Assembly (NCBI RefSeq): GCF_902459735.1
Contig: NZ_CABPRV010000009.1
Location: 1-64,000 of the forward strand
DNA from: Pandoraea capi
Lineage (GTDB): Bacteria; Pseudomonadota; Gammaproteobacteria; Burkholderiales; Burkholderiaceae
Direction: 5' to 3'
Length of the DNA stretch: 64,000 nucleotides
This document shows, one piece after another, positions 35,526 through 43,503 of this stretch. The notes under the pieces are model-generated. The model was not told the origin of the DNA, searched no databases, and saw only the letters and a list, made by a program, of their open reading frames with translations. Made by a program: the position numbers and the translations under genes. Position 1 is the first letter of the stretch; the number at the start of each line of letters is the position of its first letter.

Positions 35526-35851
35526 TCAGGGATTCAAGCGCCTATTCGACCGCAAGGCGCTGTAGCCTGCCGCCCCCGGGAAATGTATGTTTTGGCATAC
35601 ATTTCTACCGTTATCGGGTGTTTTTGTGTGTCTTAGCAGACATTTTTCACCTCAGACGCAGCCGCAACGAGCGTTTCGCCAATCAAAATATATGGGCGCG
35701 TACACGGTGTTAAGCGTTTACATGCAAATCGGCAGACATTAAACTTCCAGACCGTAATGAGAATCCCTATCACTCTCATTATTAATAACTAAACCATGCG
35801 TTGCCCGGCTGGGGGAAGTGGCCGATGGTGACGCCATTGCCGGAAACACGT
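35526..35851. promoter_or_regulatory. AT-rich regulatory region upstream of the TonB receptor
   Basis: No gene is seen in this 326-bp stretch. It holds a perfect 9-bp inverted repeat AAATGTATG-N6-CATACATTT (35581-35604), two direct copies of GCAGACATT (35636-35644 and 35732-35740), and a Fur-box-like element (35756-35780). The region is strikingly AT-rich compared with its neighbours, as expected for a tightly controlled promoter. Confidence 0.6.
35756..35780 (+). promoter_or_regulatory. Fur box
   Basis: Inverted heptamers AATGAGA and TCTCATT flank an 11-base centre with ATCCCTATC. The element resembles the 19-bp Fur consensus (GATAATGATAATCATTATC) in its NATGAGAAT-like half-sites. It lies about 70-95 bp before the siderophore-receptor start and predicts repression by ferric uptake regulator when iron is plentiful. 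Confidence 0.75.
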
Positions 35852-38131
35852 ATGTCTACCGCTATTCAGACGCGCCAGCGTCTGCTCGCCACCGCCTGCG
35901 CGCTTGTCGTCGCCGGCAGCGTTACCACCCTCTCCGCTCACGCACAATCGTCTCAGGCAACGCCCGGCGCATCGCCAAGCGCCTCTGACGCCGCGGGCAC
36001 GCCCGCCACCAACGGCAATGCCGCACGCGCGGTCGCCCTGCCGACCACGCAGGTGAACGACAGCGCCGTGCCGTCACCGATGCAGACGAAAACGCTGCCG
36101 TCGTACAAGTTCGTCGCGCCCCTGCGCGACACGCCGCGCTCGATCACCGTCATTCCCGAAGAGCTGATCAAGCAGACGAACGCCACGACCTTCGCCGACG
36201 CACTCAAGACCGTGCCCGGCATCACCTTCCTCGGGGGTGACGCCGCCGCCAACCCGTCTGCCGATCGTCCGGTCATTCGCGGCTTCGAATCGCGCAATTC
36301 GATCTTCGTCGACGGCATGCGTGACTCCGGCGTGCAGAATCGCGAGACGTTCGACATCGAAAACATCAGCGTCATCAAGGGCCCGGACTCGGTCTATGCC
36401 GGACGTGGCGCCGTGGGCGGCAGTATCGACATCACCACCAAGACGCCGCGTCTCGAAGACTTCACGAACGCGGGCCTCGGCTTCGGTACCAACAGCTACA
36501 AACGCCTGACGTTGGACGTGAACCGTCAGGTCAACGATCAGACCGCCGTGCGCCTGAACGTGATGGGCCACGATGCCGATCAGGCCGGCCGCAACAACGT
36601 CTACAGCAAACGCTGGGGGATCGCGCCCTCGGTGGCATTCGGCCTGAACAGCCCGACCACCGTCACGGTCAGCTACTATCACCTGAATTCGTACGACATG
36701 CCGGACTTCAGCGCGCCGTTCCGCTCGGCGGGCGGTACGCCGGACGGCGGCTTCCAGCGCAATCAGTTCTACGGCCTGAACAATCGCGATTACCGTCGCG
36801 GCCAGACCGATACCGGCGAAATCAAGGTCGAGCACCGCATCAACGACACGTGGAAGATCAAGAACACCACGATGGTCGGACGCTCCACGCTCGATTACGT
36901 AGCCACCAATCCGCAATTCCAGTCGGCCAGCTCGAACATCATCTCGCTGCAAGCGAAGAGCGGGAAGTACGCGACCAACAGCATCGCGAACCAGACCGAA
37001 CTGACGGGCAAGGCGACGTTGTTCGGCTTCGAGCACACGCTGACCGGCGGCGTCGAGTTCAGCAACGAGCAAAGCCGCTACGAGGGCTATCTCGTGCGGG
37101 ACCGCGCGGGCAACAACATCCGGTCGGGCGGCCCGTGCTCGGTGGCATACAACTGCACGACCATCGGCAACTGGAACCCGGACAACCCCTGGACCGGCAG
37201 CCTCGTGCTCAACGGCGACAAGAGCTTCCCCGGCGCCGCGACCAACACCCGCACGAACGTTGCATCGGCCTACCTGTTCGACAGCGTGAAGCTCTCCGAG
37301 CGCTGGCTCCTCAACGCCGGCGCGCGTTTCGACCGCTTCGACGTGCACGCCGTGCAGGCCGGTGCGCCGGATCTAAACAACCTCTCGAACCTCTTCAGCT
37401 TCCAGTTGGGCGTGGTCTACAAGGTCCTGCCGTCGCTGAGTCTGTATGCGTCGTACGGCACGTCGGCGAACCCGCCGGGGGCGAATAGCGGTCTGGGCGG
37501 CGGTACGGATCAGATCACCACGACGAACAACAACCTCGCGCCCGAACGCAGCCGCAACATCGAAGTCGGGGCGAAGTGGGACGTGATCGAGCAGCGCCTG
37601 TCACTCACCGCCGCACTGTTCCAGACCGACAAAACCAACGCTCGCGTGTCGGACGGCCTGGGCGGCACGATCAACGCCGGCAGCCAGCGCGTGCGCGGTG
37701 CCGAACTCGGCTGGGCCGGCAGCCTGACCAACCACTGGCGCGTGTTCGGCGGTTATTCGTACCTGAACGCGATCACGACCGACGCCGGTCCTGCGGCCGC
37801 ACCGGGGTCGAGCGGCCTGCCGATGGTCATGGTGCCCAAGCACAACCTGACGCTGTGGACCGACTACGAAGTGATGCCGAAGCTCACGCTCGGCGCAGGC
37901 ATGACGCTCTCGAGCCTCACCTACGCGTCGGTCTCGTCGACGGTGCGCAAGTGGACGCCGGGCTACGCACGCTTCGACGCCATGGCGACCTATCGCGTGT
38001 CGCGCACCGTCGATGTGCAACTGAACGTGCAGAACATCTTCGATAAGAAGTACTACGCGAGCGCTTACCCGATCTACGCCTCGTGGGCCCCGGGTCGTAC
38101 CGCCATGCTGACGCTGAACTTCCATCAGTGA
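35852..38131 (+). CDS. TonB-dependent siderophore receptor (Fiu-like catecholate type)
   Basis: A 759-residue outer-membrane receptor. A cleavable signal peptide (about residues 1-32, ending LSAHAQ) is followed by the plug domain with a TonB-box-proximal region, VPGITFLGGD, RPVIRGFESRNSIFVDGMRD and KGPDSVYAGRGAVGGSIDITTK. A 22-strand barrel follows, ending in the aromatic C-terminal strand (LTLNFHQ). Plug sequence resembles Fiu/CirA-group receptors for catecholates, but the ligand is not proven. Start at 35852 gives a standard signal peptide; ATG at 35825 with a GGGGGAAG site is an alternative. A Fur box lies upstream. No siderophore synthesis or ABC uptake genes are adjacent. Confidence 0.92.
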   Translation: MSTAIQTRQRLLATACALVVAGSVTTLSAHAQSSQATPGASPSASDAAGTPATNGNAARAVALPTTQVNDSAVPSPMQTKTLPSYKFVAPLRDTPRSITVIPEELIKQTNATTFADALKTVPGITFLGGDAAANPSADRPVIRGFESRNSIFVDGMRDSGVQNRETFDIENISVIKGPDSVYAGRGAVGGSIDITTKTPRLEDFTNAGLGFGTNSYKRLTLDVNRQVNDQTAVRLNVMGHDADQAGRNNVYSKRWGIAPSVAFGLNSPTTVTVSYYHLNSYDMPDFSAPFRSAGGTPDGGFQRNQFYGLNNRDYRRGQTDTGEIKVEHRINDTWKIKNTTMVGRSTLDYVATNPQFQSASSNIISLQAKSGKYATNSIANQTELTGKATLFGFEHTLTGGVEFSNEQSRYEGYLVRDRAGNNIRSGGPCSVAYNCTTIGNWNPDNPWTGSLVLNGDKSFPGAATNTRTNVASAYLFDSVKLSERWLLNAGARFDRFDVHAVQAGAPDLNNLSNLFSFQLGVVYKVLPSLSLYASYGTSANPPGANSGLGGGTDQITTTNNNLAPERSRNIEVGAKWDVIEQRLSLTAALFQTDKTNARVSDGLGGTINAGSQRVRGAELGWAGSLTNHWRVFGGYSYLNAITTDAGPAAAPGSSGLPMVMVPKHNLTLWTDYEVMPKLTLGAGMTLSSLTYASVSSTVRKWTPGYARFDAMATYRVSRTVDVQLNVQNIFDKKYYASAYPIYASWAPGRTAMLTLNFHQ

Positions 38132-38379
38132 CATTGCATTGAGACATCAGTGAGGAGGCCTGTGCCAGCCCCGGTTGGCGCAGGCGCCCTTCGCGCTGTA
38201 GCGAAGCCTGATTTCAAACATCCGCTTCATTTCCCCCGCTTCATTGTCTGGCCGCTGTGCGCGTGCCATGATGGCGCCGCGCCACAGATTGGACACCGAT
38301 CAAGTGTTCACACCGCGCATCACAATTATCAGAAGACGTTCGTCATAACGCAGTTTGCCTGTTCGTACGGGGGTTCGAG

Positions 38380-39522
38380 ATGGCAAATCGGGGAGTCGCT
38401 GTCACCGCGTGTGCTGCCGCCACGCGGTCTTTTGTTGTCGTCCTGGCCATCGCCGCGCTTGCGGGATGTTCTGCCATCCAGTTCCGCAGTAAAGACACGC
38501 TGCAAAGCGCCGCCGACGGATTCGACGCGGCGGTCAAGGCGTCCGCAGGCGCTTTCGACACCGAACTGAAATCCCGCCCGCGCGTGCGGCGCATCGAAGC
38601 TGTCGAGTACTACGTGCAGACGCATCGGATCAAGCCCGGCGAAATTCGCATCTTCGACATCGACGCCGACGACCCGCTCGGCTCCTTCTCCCGCTTCGTC
38701 TGCGCCGGCACCGACGACTTCGTCCGCGAGCGCGCCGCCATAGCGTTCGACACCGCATACTCCGGCGGCCTCAAGCAGGTGCTCGCCGAGGGCGATGACT
38801 CCATTGGCGGCCAATGGTCGAGATTCCAGGCGCTTCGCAAACCCCTCAAGGTGCCCGGCCTGCCCGACGGCACGATTCCCAAGAATGCGGTGAAGGCGTG
38901 CGCTGACGATTTGAAACAGCGCCTGATCGCGTGGGATAAGGGTCGTCCGTCGACGGAAGTGTCGTCCGAGGCGATTGCCGCGGCGATCCCGGCGGCAGTC
39001 GCGGCATACAAAGCGCTCGCTGCGCTGTTCCAGACGGGACTGACCGCCTACAACGACATGGCGGCAAAGGAGCGCTTCGGCAAGTATGTGCAGGAGTTCC
39101 ATCCCAAGTTCGAAGAGGTGATGAACAACGACTTCAGGGAGTCGACCATCGCCAGCGCGTGGAATCGGCGTCAGATCGCCTCGCTGCAACGCCCGCTTGC
39201 GACCTTCCGCAAACTGCTGCTCACGCCCGCGGGCATCAAGGCAGCAGACGACGACATCCGCATCCGCGAACTTGGCATGCTCGCGAACGAGCAACTCGCG
39301 GAATACGACGCCCTGCATGCCAGCCCGTCACCCGTGGAATTGCGCGCCAAACTCGTCGACGCCGAAGCGCAGTTGGTCACACTCGTGAACGACAAGCATG
39401 TGTCGATTTCGGATCTCGTTGAATTCTTCAAGGAACTCAAGGAAGACTTCGACAAGGCCAAGACGCAATACGCCGCAGCCGACGCGGCGGTGCGCGCCGT
39501 TCCGGGGGCCTGGAAACAATGA
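38380..39522 (+). CDS. Predicted lipoprotein, unknown function
   Basis: A 380-residue protein with a lipoprotein signal peptide ending IAALAGC (Cys30), so it is probably anchored in an envelope membrane. The rest is mostly helical and charged, with heptad-like segments near residues 45-70 and 320-380, and no motif I recognise. It overlaps the downstream trypsin-like protease by four bases (ATGA), which makes a joint function likely; it might be a partner, substrate-presenting or inhibitor protein of that protease. This is inference from context only. Confidence 0.7.
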   Translation: MANRGVAVTACAAATRSFVVVLAIAALAGCSAIQFRSKDTLQSAADGFDAAVKASAGAFDTELKSRPRVRRIEAVEYYVQTHRIKPGEIRIFDIDADDPLGSFSRFVCAGTDDFVRERAAIAFDTAYSGGLKQVLAEGDDSIGGQWSRFQALRKPLKVPGLPDGTIPKNAVKACADDLKQRLIAWDKGRPSTEVSSEAIAAAIPAAVAAYKALAALFQTGLTAYNDMAAKERFGKYVQEFHPKFEEVMNNDFRESTIASAWNRRQIASLQRPLATFRKLLLTPAGIKAADDDIRIRELGMLANEQLAEYDALHASPSPVELRAKLVDAEAQLVTLVNDKHVSISDLVEFFKELKEDFDKAKTQYAAADAAVRAVPGAWKQ

Positions 39523-40736
39523 AACGAACCGCCTTTTTGATCGTGGCGAGCACGCTGCTGGCGAGCTATGCCGTATCGGTCACGGCGCAGTCGCAGGCGA
39601 TCAACACCGCCACGCCGGTCGTCACGCAGGCGTTGCAGGAAGCCGAGTCGCTTAACGTCAGAGCGCAGTTGAAACAGCAGGATCTGGCGCTGCAAAAAGA
39701 ACAGGCCGCGTGGATGAGGAATGCCCAGTCGACGGCCGTCTCGGCGAAGGTGCAGGACATCGGACAGGCGCGGGACAACATTGCCGCCGCCACGCGCGCA
39801 TTGAACGGCGACACGCCCATATCGCTTCAGGCGCTGAAGACAACGGCAGAAACCATTCGTGCCGTGACACGTCCCGTCTACGGTCTGTGCTCGGGCAGGC
39901 CGTGGGCAGACGACAAGATGACGGCCTGGAACAGCTGGCGCGACTACATCACCGACGTGGCGTCTCCACTCGTCACGGTCGCACGCAGTGTCGGCGTGAT
40001 CTTCCAGTATTACCAGCCGACGTCTGACGCCAAACCGCAATACATGAGCGTCGGCGCGACCGCGTTCGTCGTGGGCAAGTCGCACATTCTGACGAATCGG
40101 CACGTACTGCAAAAGTACGCGTACATCGACAATCAGGGGAAGTGGCGGCTGTATGACAAGCAGTTGCTTCGCGTCTCGTTTCCGCTGGAGTATTCGAGTT
40201 GCACTGTGCGCACGCCGCCGCACGATGTGCGCATCGTGGCCATCGAAGCGGTGGGTGAAGACGGGGAAAACAACGATTACGCGATCCTGCGCACCGAAGA
40301 CAATGCGCTCCCGCCCGCAGCCCCGATGGCGCCGAACTTCAATCTGACCGAAGGCTCCCGCGTGGCCGTAATCGGCTATCCGGCACGTCCCGTGAGTTGT
40401 GCCGGGGCTGAAGCGGGCGAGGATTGTACTTACCTGTCAGATAAGCAGATCGACACGATGTTCAAGCTCCCGGACAGCCAGGTGCCCTTTCCGGCAGAGC
40501 GCATCGCGCCGGGCATGCTGCTCGTCAATCCCAGCCTCGATCCGCAGCAATTCTCGTATGACTCGTCGACTTGGGGGGGCAATTCAGGCTCACCCATCGT
40601 GCGCCTGTCGGACGGCATGATCGTCGGGCTGCATTACGGCGGTGTGGGCGGCGATACGGAGAAAGCGACGTACAACAACGCCATCAAGATCGACCGCATC
40701 CGCAAGGCACTTGCCGACGCCGGTGTCACGCAGTGA
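39519..40736 (+). CDS. Secreted trypsin-like serine peptidase
   Basis: A 405-residue protein with an N-terminal signal peptide (about residues 1-24, ending SVTAQ), a helical region (about 30-110) and a chymotrypsin-fold peptidase domain. The triad is complete: His195 in ILTNRHVL, Asp253 in NNDYAIL and Ser356 in WGGNSGSPIV. There is no PDZ domain, so it is not a standard DegP/HtrA. Two cysteines in CAGAEAGEDC may form a disulfide. It is translationally coupled to the upstream lipoprotein. The target is unknown. Confidence 0.8.
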   Translation: MKRTAFLIVASTLLASYAVSVTAQSQAINTATPVVTQALQEAESLNVRAQLKQQDLALQKEQAAWMRNAQSTAVSAKVQDIGQARDNIAAATRALNGDTPISLQALKTTAETIRAVTRPVYGLCSGRPWADDKMTAWNSWRDYITDVASPLVTVARSVGVIFQYYQPTSDAKPQYMSVGATAFVVGKSHILTNRHVLQKYAYIDNQGKWRLYDKQLLRVSFPLEYSSCTVRTPPHDVRIVAIEAVGEDGENNDYAILRTEDNALPPAAPMAPNFNLTEGSRVAVIGYPARPVSCAGAEAGEDCTYLSDKQIDTMFKLPDSQVPFPAERIAPGMLLVNPSLDPQQFSYDSSTWGGNSGSPIVRLSDGMIVGLHYGGVGGDTEKATYNNAIKIDRIRKALADAGVTQ

Positions 40737-40737
40737 C

Positions 40738-41655
40738 TTACCCTTCCCCGTCGCACAGCGGGGCCAATGCCCCCATCGAGCCTTGCTGATAGCGACGTGT
40801 CAGCGCGACGAGATCCGCCTCGTCGCGCGCGGCGAAGTTGCCGCGATACACCACCGGTTCGCCTAGCGGCTCACCGCCGGCGAGCACCAGCCGCGCACCG
40901 CTGCGTCCGGCCAGTTGCCAGACGCCCGGGGGCAGCGACAACGCTTCGGTACCGCCGCCTTCCGCGCGCATCGCGTGGCCGGCGACTGCCGCTTCACCTT
41001 GCGCAATCAGTGCCACCCAGCGACGACCGTCGCAGGGAATCTCGAGCGTGCGCAACGCATCGGCCTGCCAGTCGAGTTGCAGCAACGTAATGCGTCCGTC
41101 AGCGTCGCGGTCCTCGCGCGCTACCCGACGCTCACCCCATTGCCCGCAAATCAGCGTCAGCTCGACATCGCCCTCGCGCCAGTGCGGCATCGCCTCGGCA
41201 CGGATTAATGTCTGCACCGGCGCCCCATGCGGATGACATCCCGCACGGTTGACGACCATCCGCACACCGCGCACCGATGCCCGGGCACTTCCGGGCACCT
41301 CTTCATGCACCGTGCCGCAGTTGGTTTCGAGCCAGAGCAGATCGCCGGGGCGTACCGTGTCATCGCCACCGTGGGCGTGACGGCAACGCAGCGAGGTCGT
41401 GGAATCGGGAAAGAGATACGTCGCCACCACACACCCGGCATGCGGATGCGCAGGAATACACGCGCCGTGACGACGGAAGATGTCGAGCGAGAGGAACGGA
41501 TCCGTGTGCTCGACCTGATCGAAAACGCCCGCTCCCGCGGCGGCCGCACATCGGCCGGGACGGGAGACGGGAAGCACGCGCGGGATGGCACTCGCGTTGG
41601 CAGACATCGCCGGACGCTTCGTCGGACGCGGATGCAGCGGCGTCGGATGGGCCAT
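40738..41655 (-). CDS. Pirin-like cupin protein
   Basis: A 305-residue two-cupin protein. The N-terminal cupin carries the pirin metal-site pattern with HPHAGCVVATYLF (two histidines), HAHGGDD and a later Glu (VHEEVPGS), consistent with a bound Fe or similar metal; the C-terminal cupin is more divergent. Some pirins act as quercetin dioxygenases and others as redox-sensing regulators; which applies is not clear. The N-terminal 25 residues are low in complexity, and ATG at 41607 is an alternative start. It lies 35 bp after azoR on the same strand and is probably co-transcribed. Confidence 0.78.
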   Translation of the reverse strand: MAHPTPLHPRPTKRPAMSANASAIPRVLPVSRPGRCAAAAGAGVFDQVEHTDPFLSLDIFRRHGACIPAHPHAGCVVATYLFPDSTTSLRCRHAHGGDDTVRPGDLLWLETNCGTVHEEVPGSARASVRGVRMVVNRAGCHPHGAPVQTLIRAEAMPHWREGDVELTLICGQWGERRVAREDRDADGRITLLQLDWQADALRTLEIPCDGRRWVALIAQGEAAVAGHAMRAEGGGTEALSLPPGVWQLAGRSGARLVLAGGEPLGEPVVYRGNFAARDEADLVALTRRYQQGSMGALAPLCDGEG

Positions 41656-41690
41656 GGGGGGCCTGCGCGTGCGAGAGACGACTTGAACGA

Positions 41691-42290
41691 TTACAGCGCA
41701 GCGATGGCTTCGCGAGCGCCGGCGAAAGCGGCCGCAGCCGATTCCGGACCACGCGACAGGCCTTCGGCGAAGATGAACGTCACGTCCGTCATGCCGAGGA
41801 AGCCAAGAATCGTCTTGAGGTACGGCGTCTGGCTGTCAGCCGGCGTGTCCTTGTAGTTGCCGCCACGGGCGAAGGCAACGATCACCTTCTTGCCCTGGAT
41901 CAGGCCTTCCACGCTGCCGTCTTCGCGATAACGGAAGGTCACGCGGGCACGGGCGATCCAGTCGAAGTACGACTTCAGTTGCGTCGGCACCTGGAAGTTG
42001 TAGAGCGGCACGCCGAACACGATGTAGTCGGCCGCCTGAATTTCGGCGATCAGTTCGTCGCTACGGGCGATGATGGCCTTCTGCGCGTCCGAGCGTTGCT
42101 CTTCCGGCGTGAAGAATGCGCCGATCACGGCTTCGTCGAGGTGCGGCACGCCATCGGCCAGCAGATCGCGCACGACAACCTTTGCGCCGGGGTTCTTGGC
42201 GACCAATTGCGCCACCGATTCGTTGGCGAGCGTGGTCGAATTGGCGCCTTGCGAGCGGGCGGCGGAATTGATTTGCAGAATCGTGGTCAT
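41691..42290 (-). CDS. azoR: FMN-dependent NADH-azoreductase
   Basis: A 199-residue flavodoxin-fold quinone/azo reductase. Family features include the FMN phosphate-binding start [18 protein letters not shown], the flavin-contact motif [17 protein letters not shown] (about residues 95-111) and FARGGNY. These enzymes reduce quinones, azo compounds and nitroaromatics by two-electron transfer and are commonly regulated by a divergent LysR protein, as here. The next gene on the strand encodes a pirin-like protein, a frequent neighbour in electrophile-response loci. Confidence 0.93.
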   Translation of the reverse strand: MTTILQINSAARSQGANSTTLANESVAQLVAKNPGAKVVVRDLLADGVPHLDEAVIGAFFTPEEQRSDAQKAIIARSDELIAEIQAADYIVFGVPLYNFQVPTQLKSYFDWIARARVTFRYREDGSVEGLIQGKKVIVAFARGGNYKDTPADSQTPYLKTILGFLGMTDVTFIFAEGLSRGPESAAAAFAGAREAIAAL

Positions 42291-42442
42291 TTCACTGGCT
42301 CCAGAGCCGGGGGTGGGTCCCGAAAGTTCGAAAATGCGTCCGCGCCAGGCCCCCCGATTCGGGGTTGCCGTGAATTACGCGTCGGCTTGGGATGAATTCT
42401 AGTTACCCCTAAAAATGAAACAAGCCGGTAAAATCGAATTGT

Positions 42443-42462
42443 TTGTTCCCTTTTTGGAACAA
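42443..42462. promoter_or_regulatory. Inverted repeat TTGTTCC-N6-GGAACAA
   Basis: A perfect 7-bp inverted repeat separated by six bases lies in the azoR-lysR divergent intergenic region, about 54 bp before the regulator start. LysR proteins bind such dyads near the promoter of the gene they control, so this is a good candidate recognition site. Confidence 0.55.
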
Positions 42463-42515
42463 TGCCCGTCGACTGTGATTTTGATGAATGACCGCGTCAC
42501 CGAGGAGCGCGCGCG

Positions 42516-43454
42516 ATGATTGACGATCTGAATGACATGCTGATCTTCGCGGAAGTCGTGCGCTCGGGCAGCATTACACGGGCGGGCGAACGCCTCGACT
42601 TGCCCAAGGCGACGGTCAGCCGCCGTCTGTCGCGGCTGGAGTCGCGCCTCGGCACGAAGCTGTTGCACAAGACGACGCGGCGGCTCGAACTGACCGAAGT
42701 CGGCGAAGCGTATTACGAGCGCTGCCTGCCGATTCTCGAAGAGGTGGAAGAAACGCGCGACTTCGCGTCGCAAATGTCGAGCAAGCCGCGCGGACGCCTG
42801 CGCATCACCGCCCCCGCCGACTTTGCCGCGCAGTGGCTGGCCGTGCCGCTCGCCACTTTCTGCGCCGCGTTTCCCGAAATCACCGTGGACGTGGATCTGA
42901 GTTCACGCCACGTCGATCTCATTGCCGAGCGGGTGGACGTTGCCATTCGTGCCGGCCAGCTCTCCGACTCCACGCTCGTCGCGCGTCCGCTTCTGAAGCT
43001 CACGCGTAGCCTGTACGCGAGTCCGCTGTACCTGAGCGCAACGGGCTTGCCCGCCACGCCCGACGAACTGGCAGGGCACCGCTTCATCATCCTGCAAGGC
43101 GCGCGACGGCTGTTCAACTCCGACACGCTGCACAAGGGACGTCAGCGCATGGACATCACCATGCACGGCGCGATTCAGGTCAACAGCATGGGGATGGTCA
43201 AGGAGATGGCGCTGGCGGGCAGTGGCATCGCCGCGCTCACGGATATTCTGGCCGAAGATGCGCTGCGCTCCGGACGCCTGGTCAAGGTGCTGCCCGACTG
43301 GTCGCTGCCGGAGAGTCCGGTGCATCTGGTCACGCCGTCCCGGCGCTTTCTCCCCCGCAAGACGCAGGCGTTCATCGAGCACATGCTCGCCGTCGCCCGG
43401 ACTTGCCCGGAAGAGAACCGTGACCCGTCGGTGCCGGGTCCGGCGGAGGGCTAA
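42516..43454 (+). CDS. LysR-family transcriptional regulator
   Basis: A 312-residue regulator. It has a standard winged-helix N-terminus (about residues 1-60: MLIFAEVVRSGSITRAGERLDLPKATVSRRLSRLE) and a periplasmic-binding-like effector domain (about 90-295). It is divergent from azoR and most likely controls it in response to a quinone or azo electrophile, as for other azoR-linked LysR proteins. The start ATG is preceded by GAGGAG. It is followed immediately by a 12-bp-stem terminator. Confidence 0.92.
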   Translation: MIDDLNDMLIFAEVVRSGSITRAGERLDLPKATVSRRLSRLESRLGTKLLHKTTRRLELTEVGEAYYERCLPILEEVEETRDFASQMSSKPRGRLRITAPADFAAQWLAVPLATFCAAFPEITVDVDLSSRHVDLIAERVDVAIRAGQLSDSTLVARPLLKLTRSLYASPLYLSATGLPATPDELAGHRFIILQGARRLFNSDTLHKGRQRMDITMHGAIQVNSMGMVKEMALAGSGIAALTDILAEDALRSGRLVKVLPDWSLPESPVHLVTPSRRFLPRKTQAFIEHMLAVARTCPEENRDPSVPGPAEG

Positions 43455-43486
43455 AACCTCGCGCCCGGCGTGAGCGCGAGGTTTTT
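43453..43486. terminator. Terminator between lysR and M61 peptidase genes
   Basis: A perfect 12-bp stem (AAAACCTCGCGC/GCGCGAGGTTTT) with a 9-base loop is followed by further T. It lies between converging genes and can serve both strands. Confidence 0.87.
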
Positions 43487-43503
43487 CATTCACGCTGACG
43501 ACT

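Noticed and set aside
35581-35604. Inverted repeat as the ung terminator
   Set aside because: The stem is AT-rich with little stability and has no long U-tract; an operator is more plausible.
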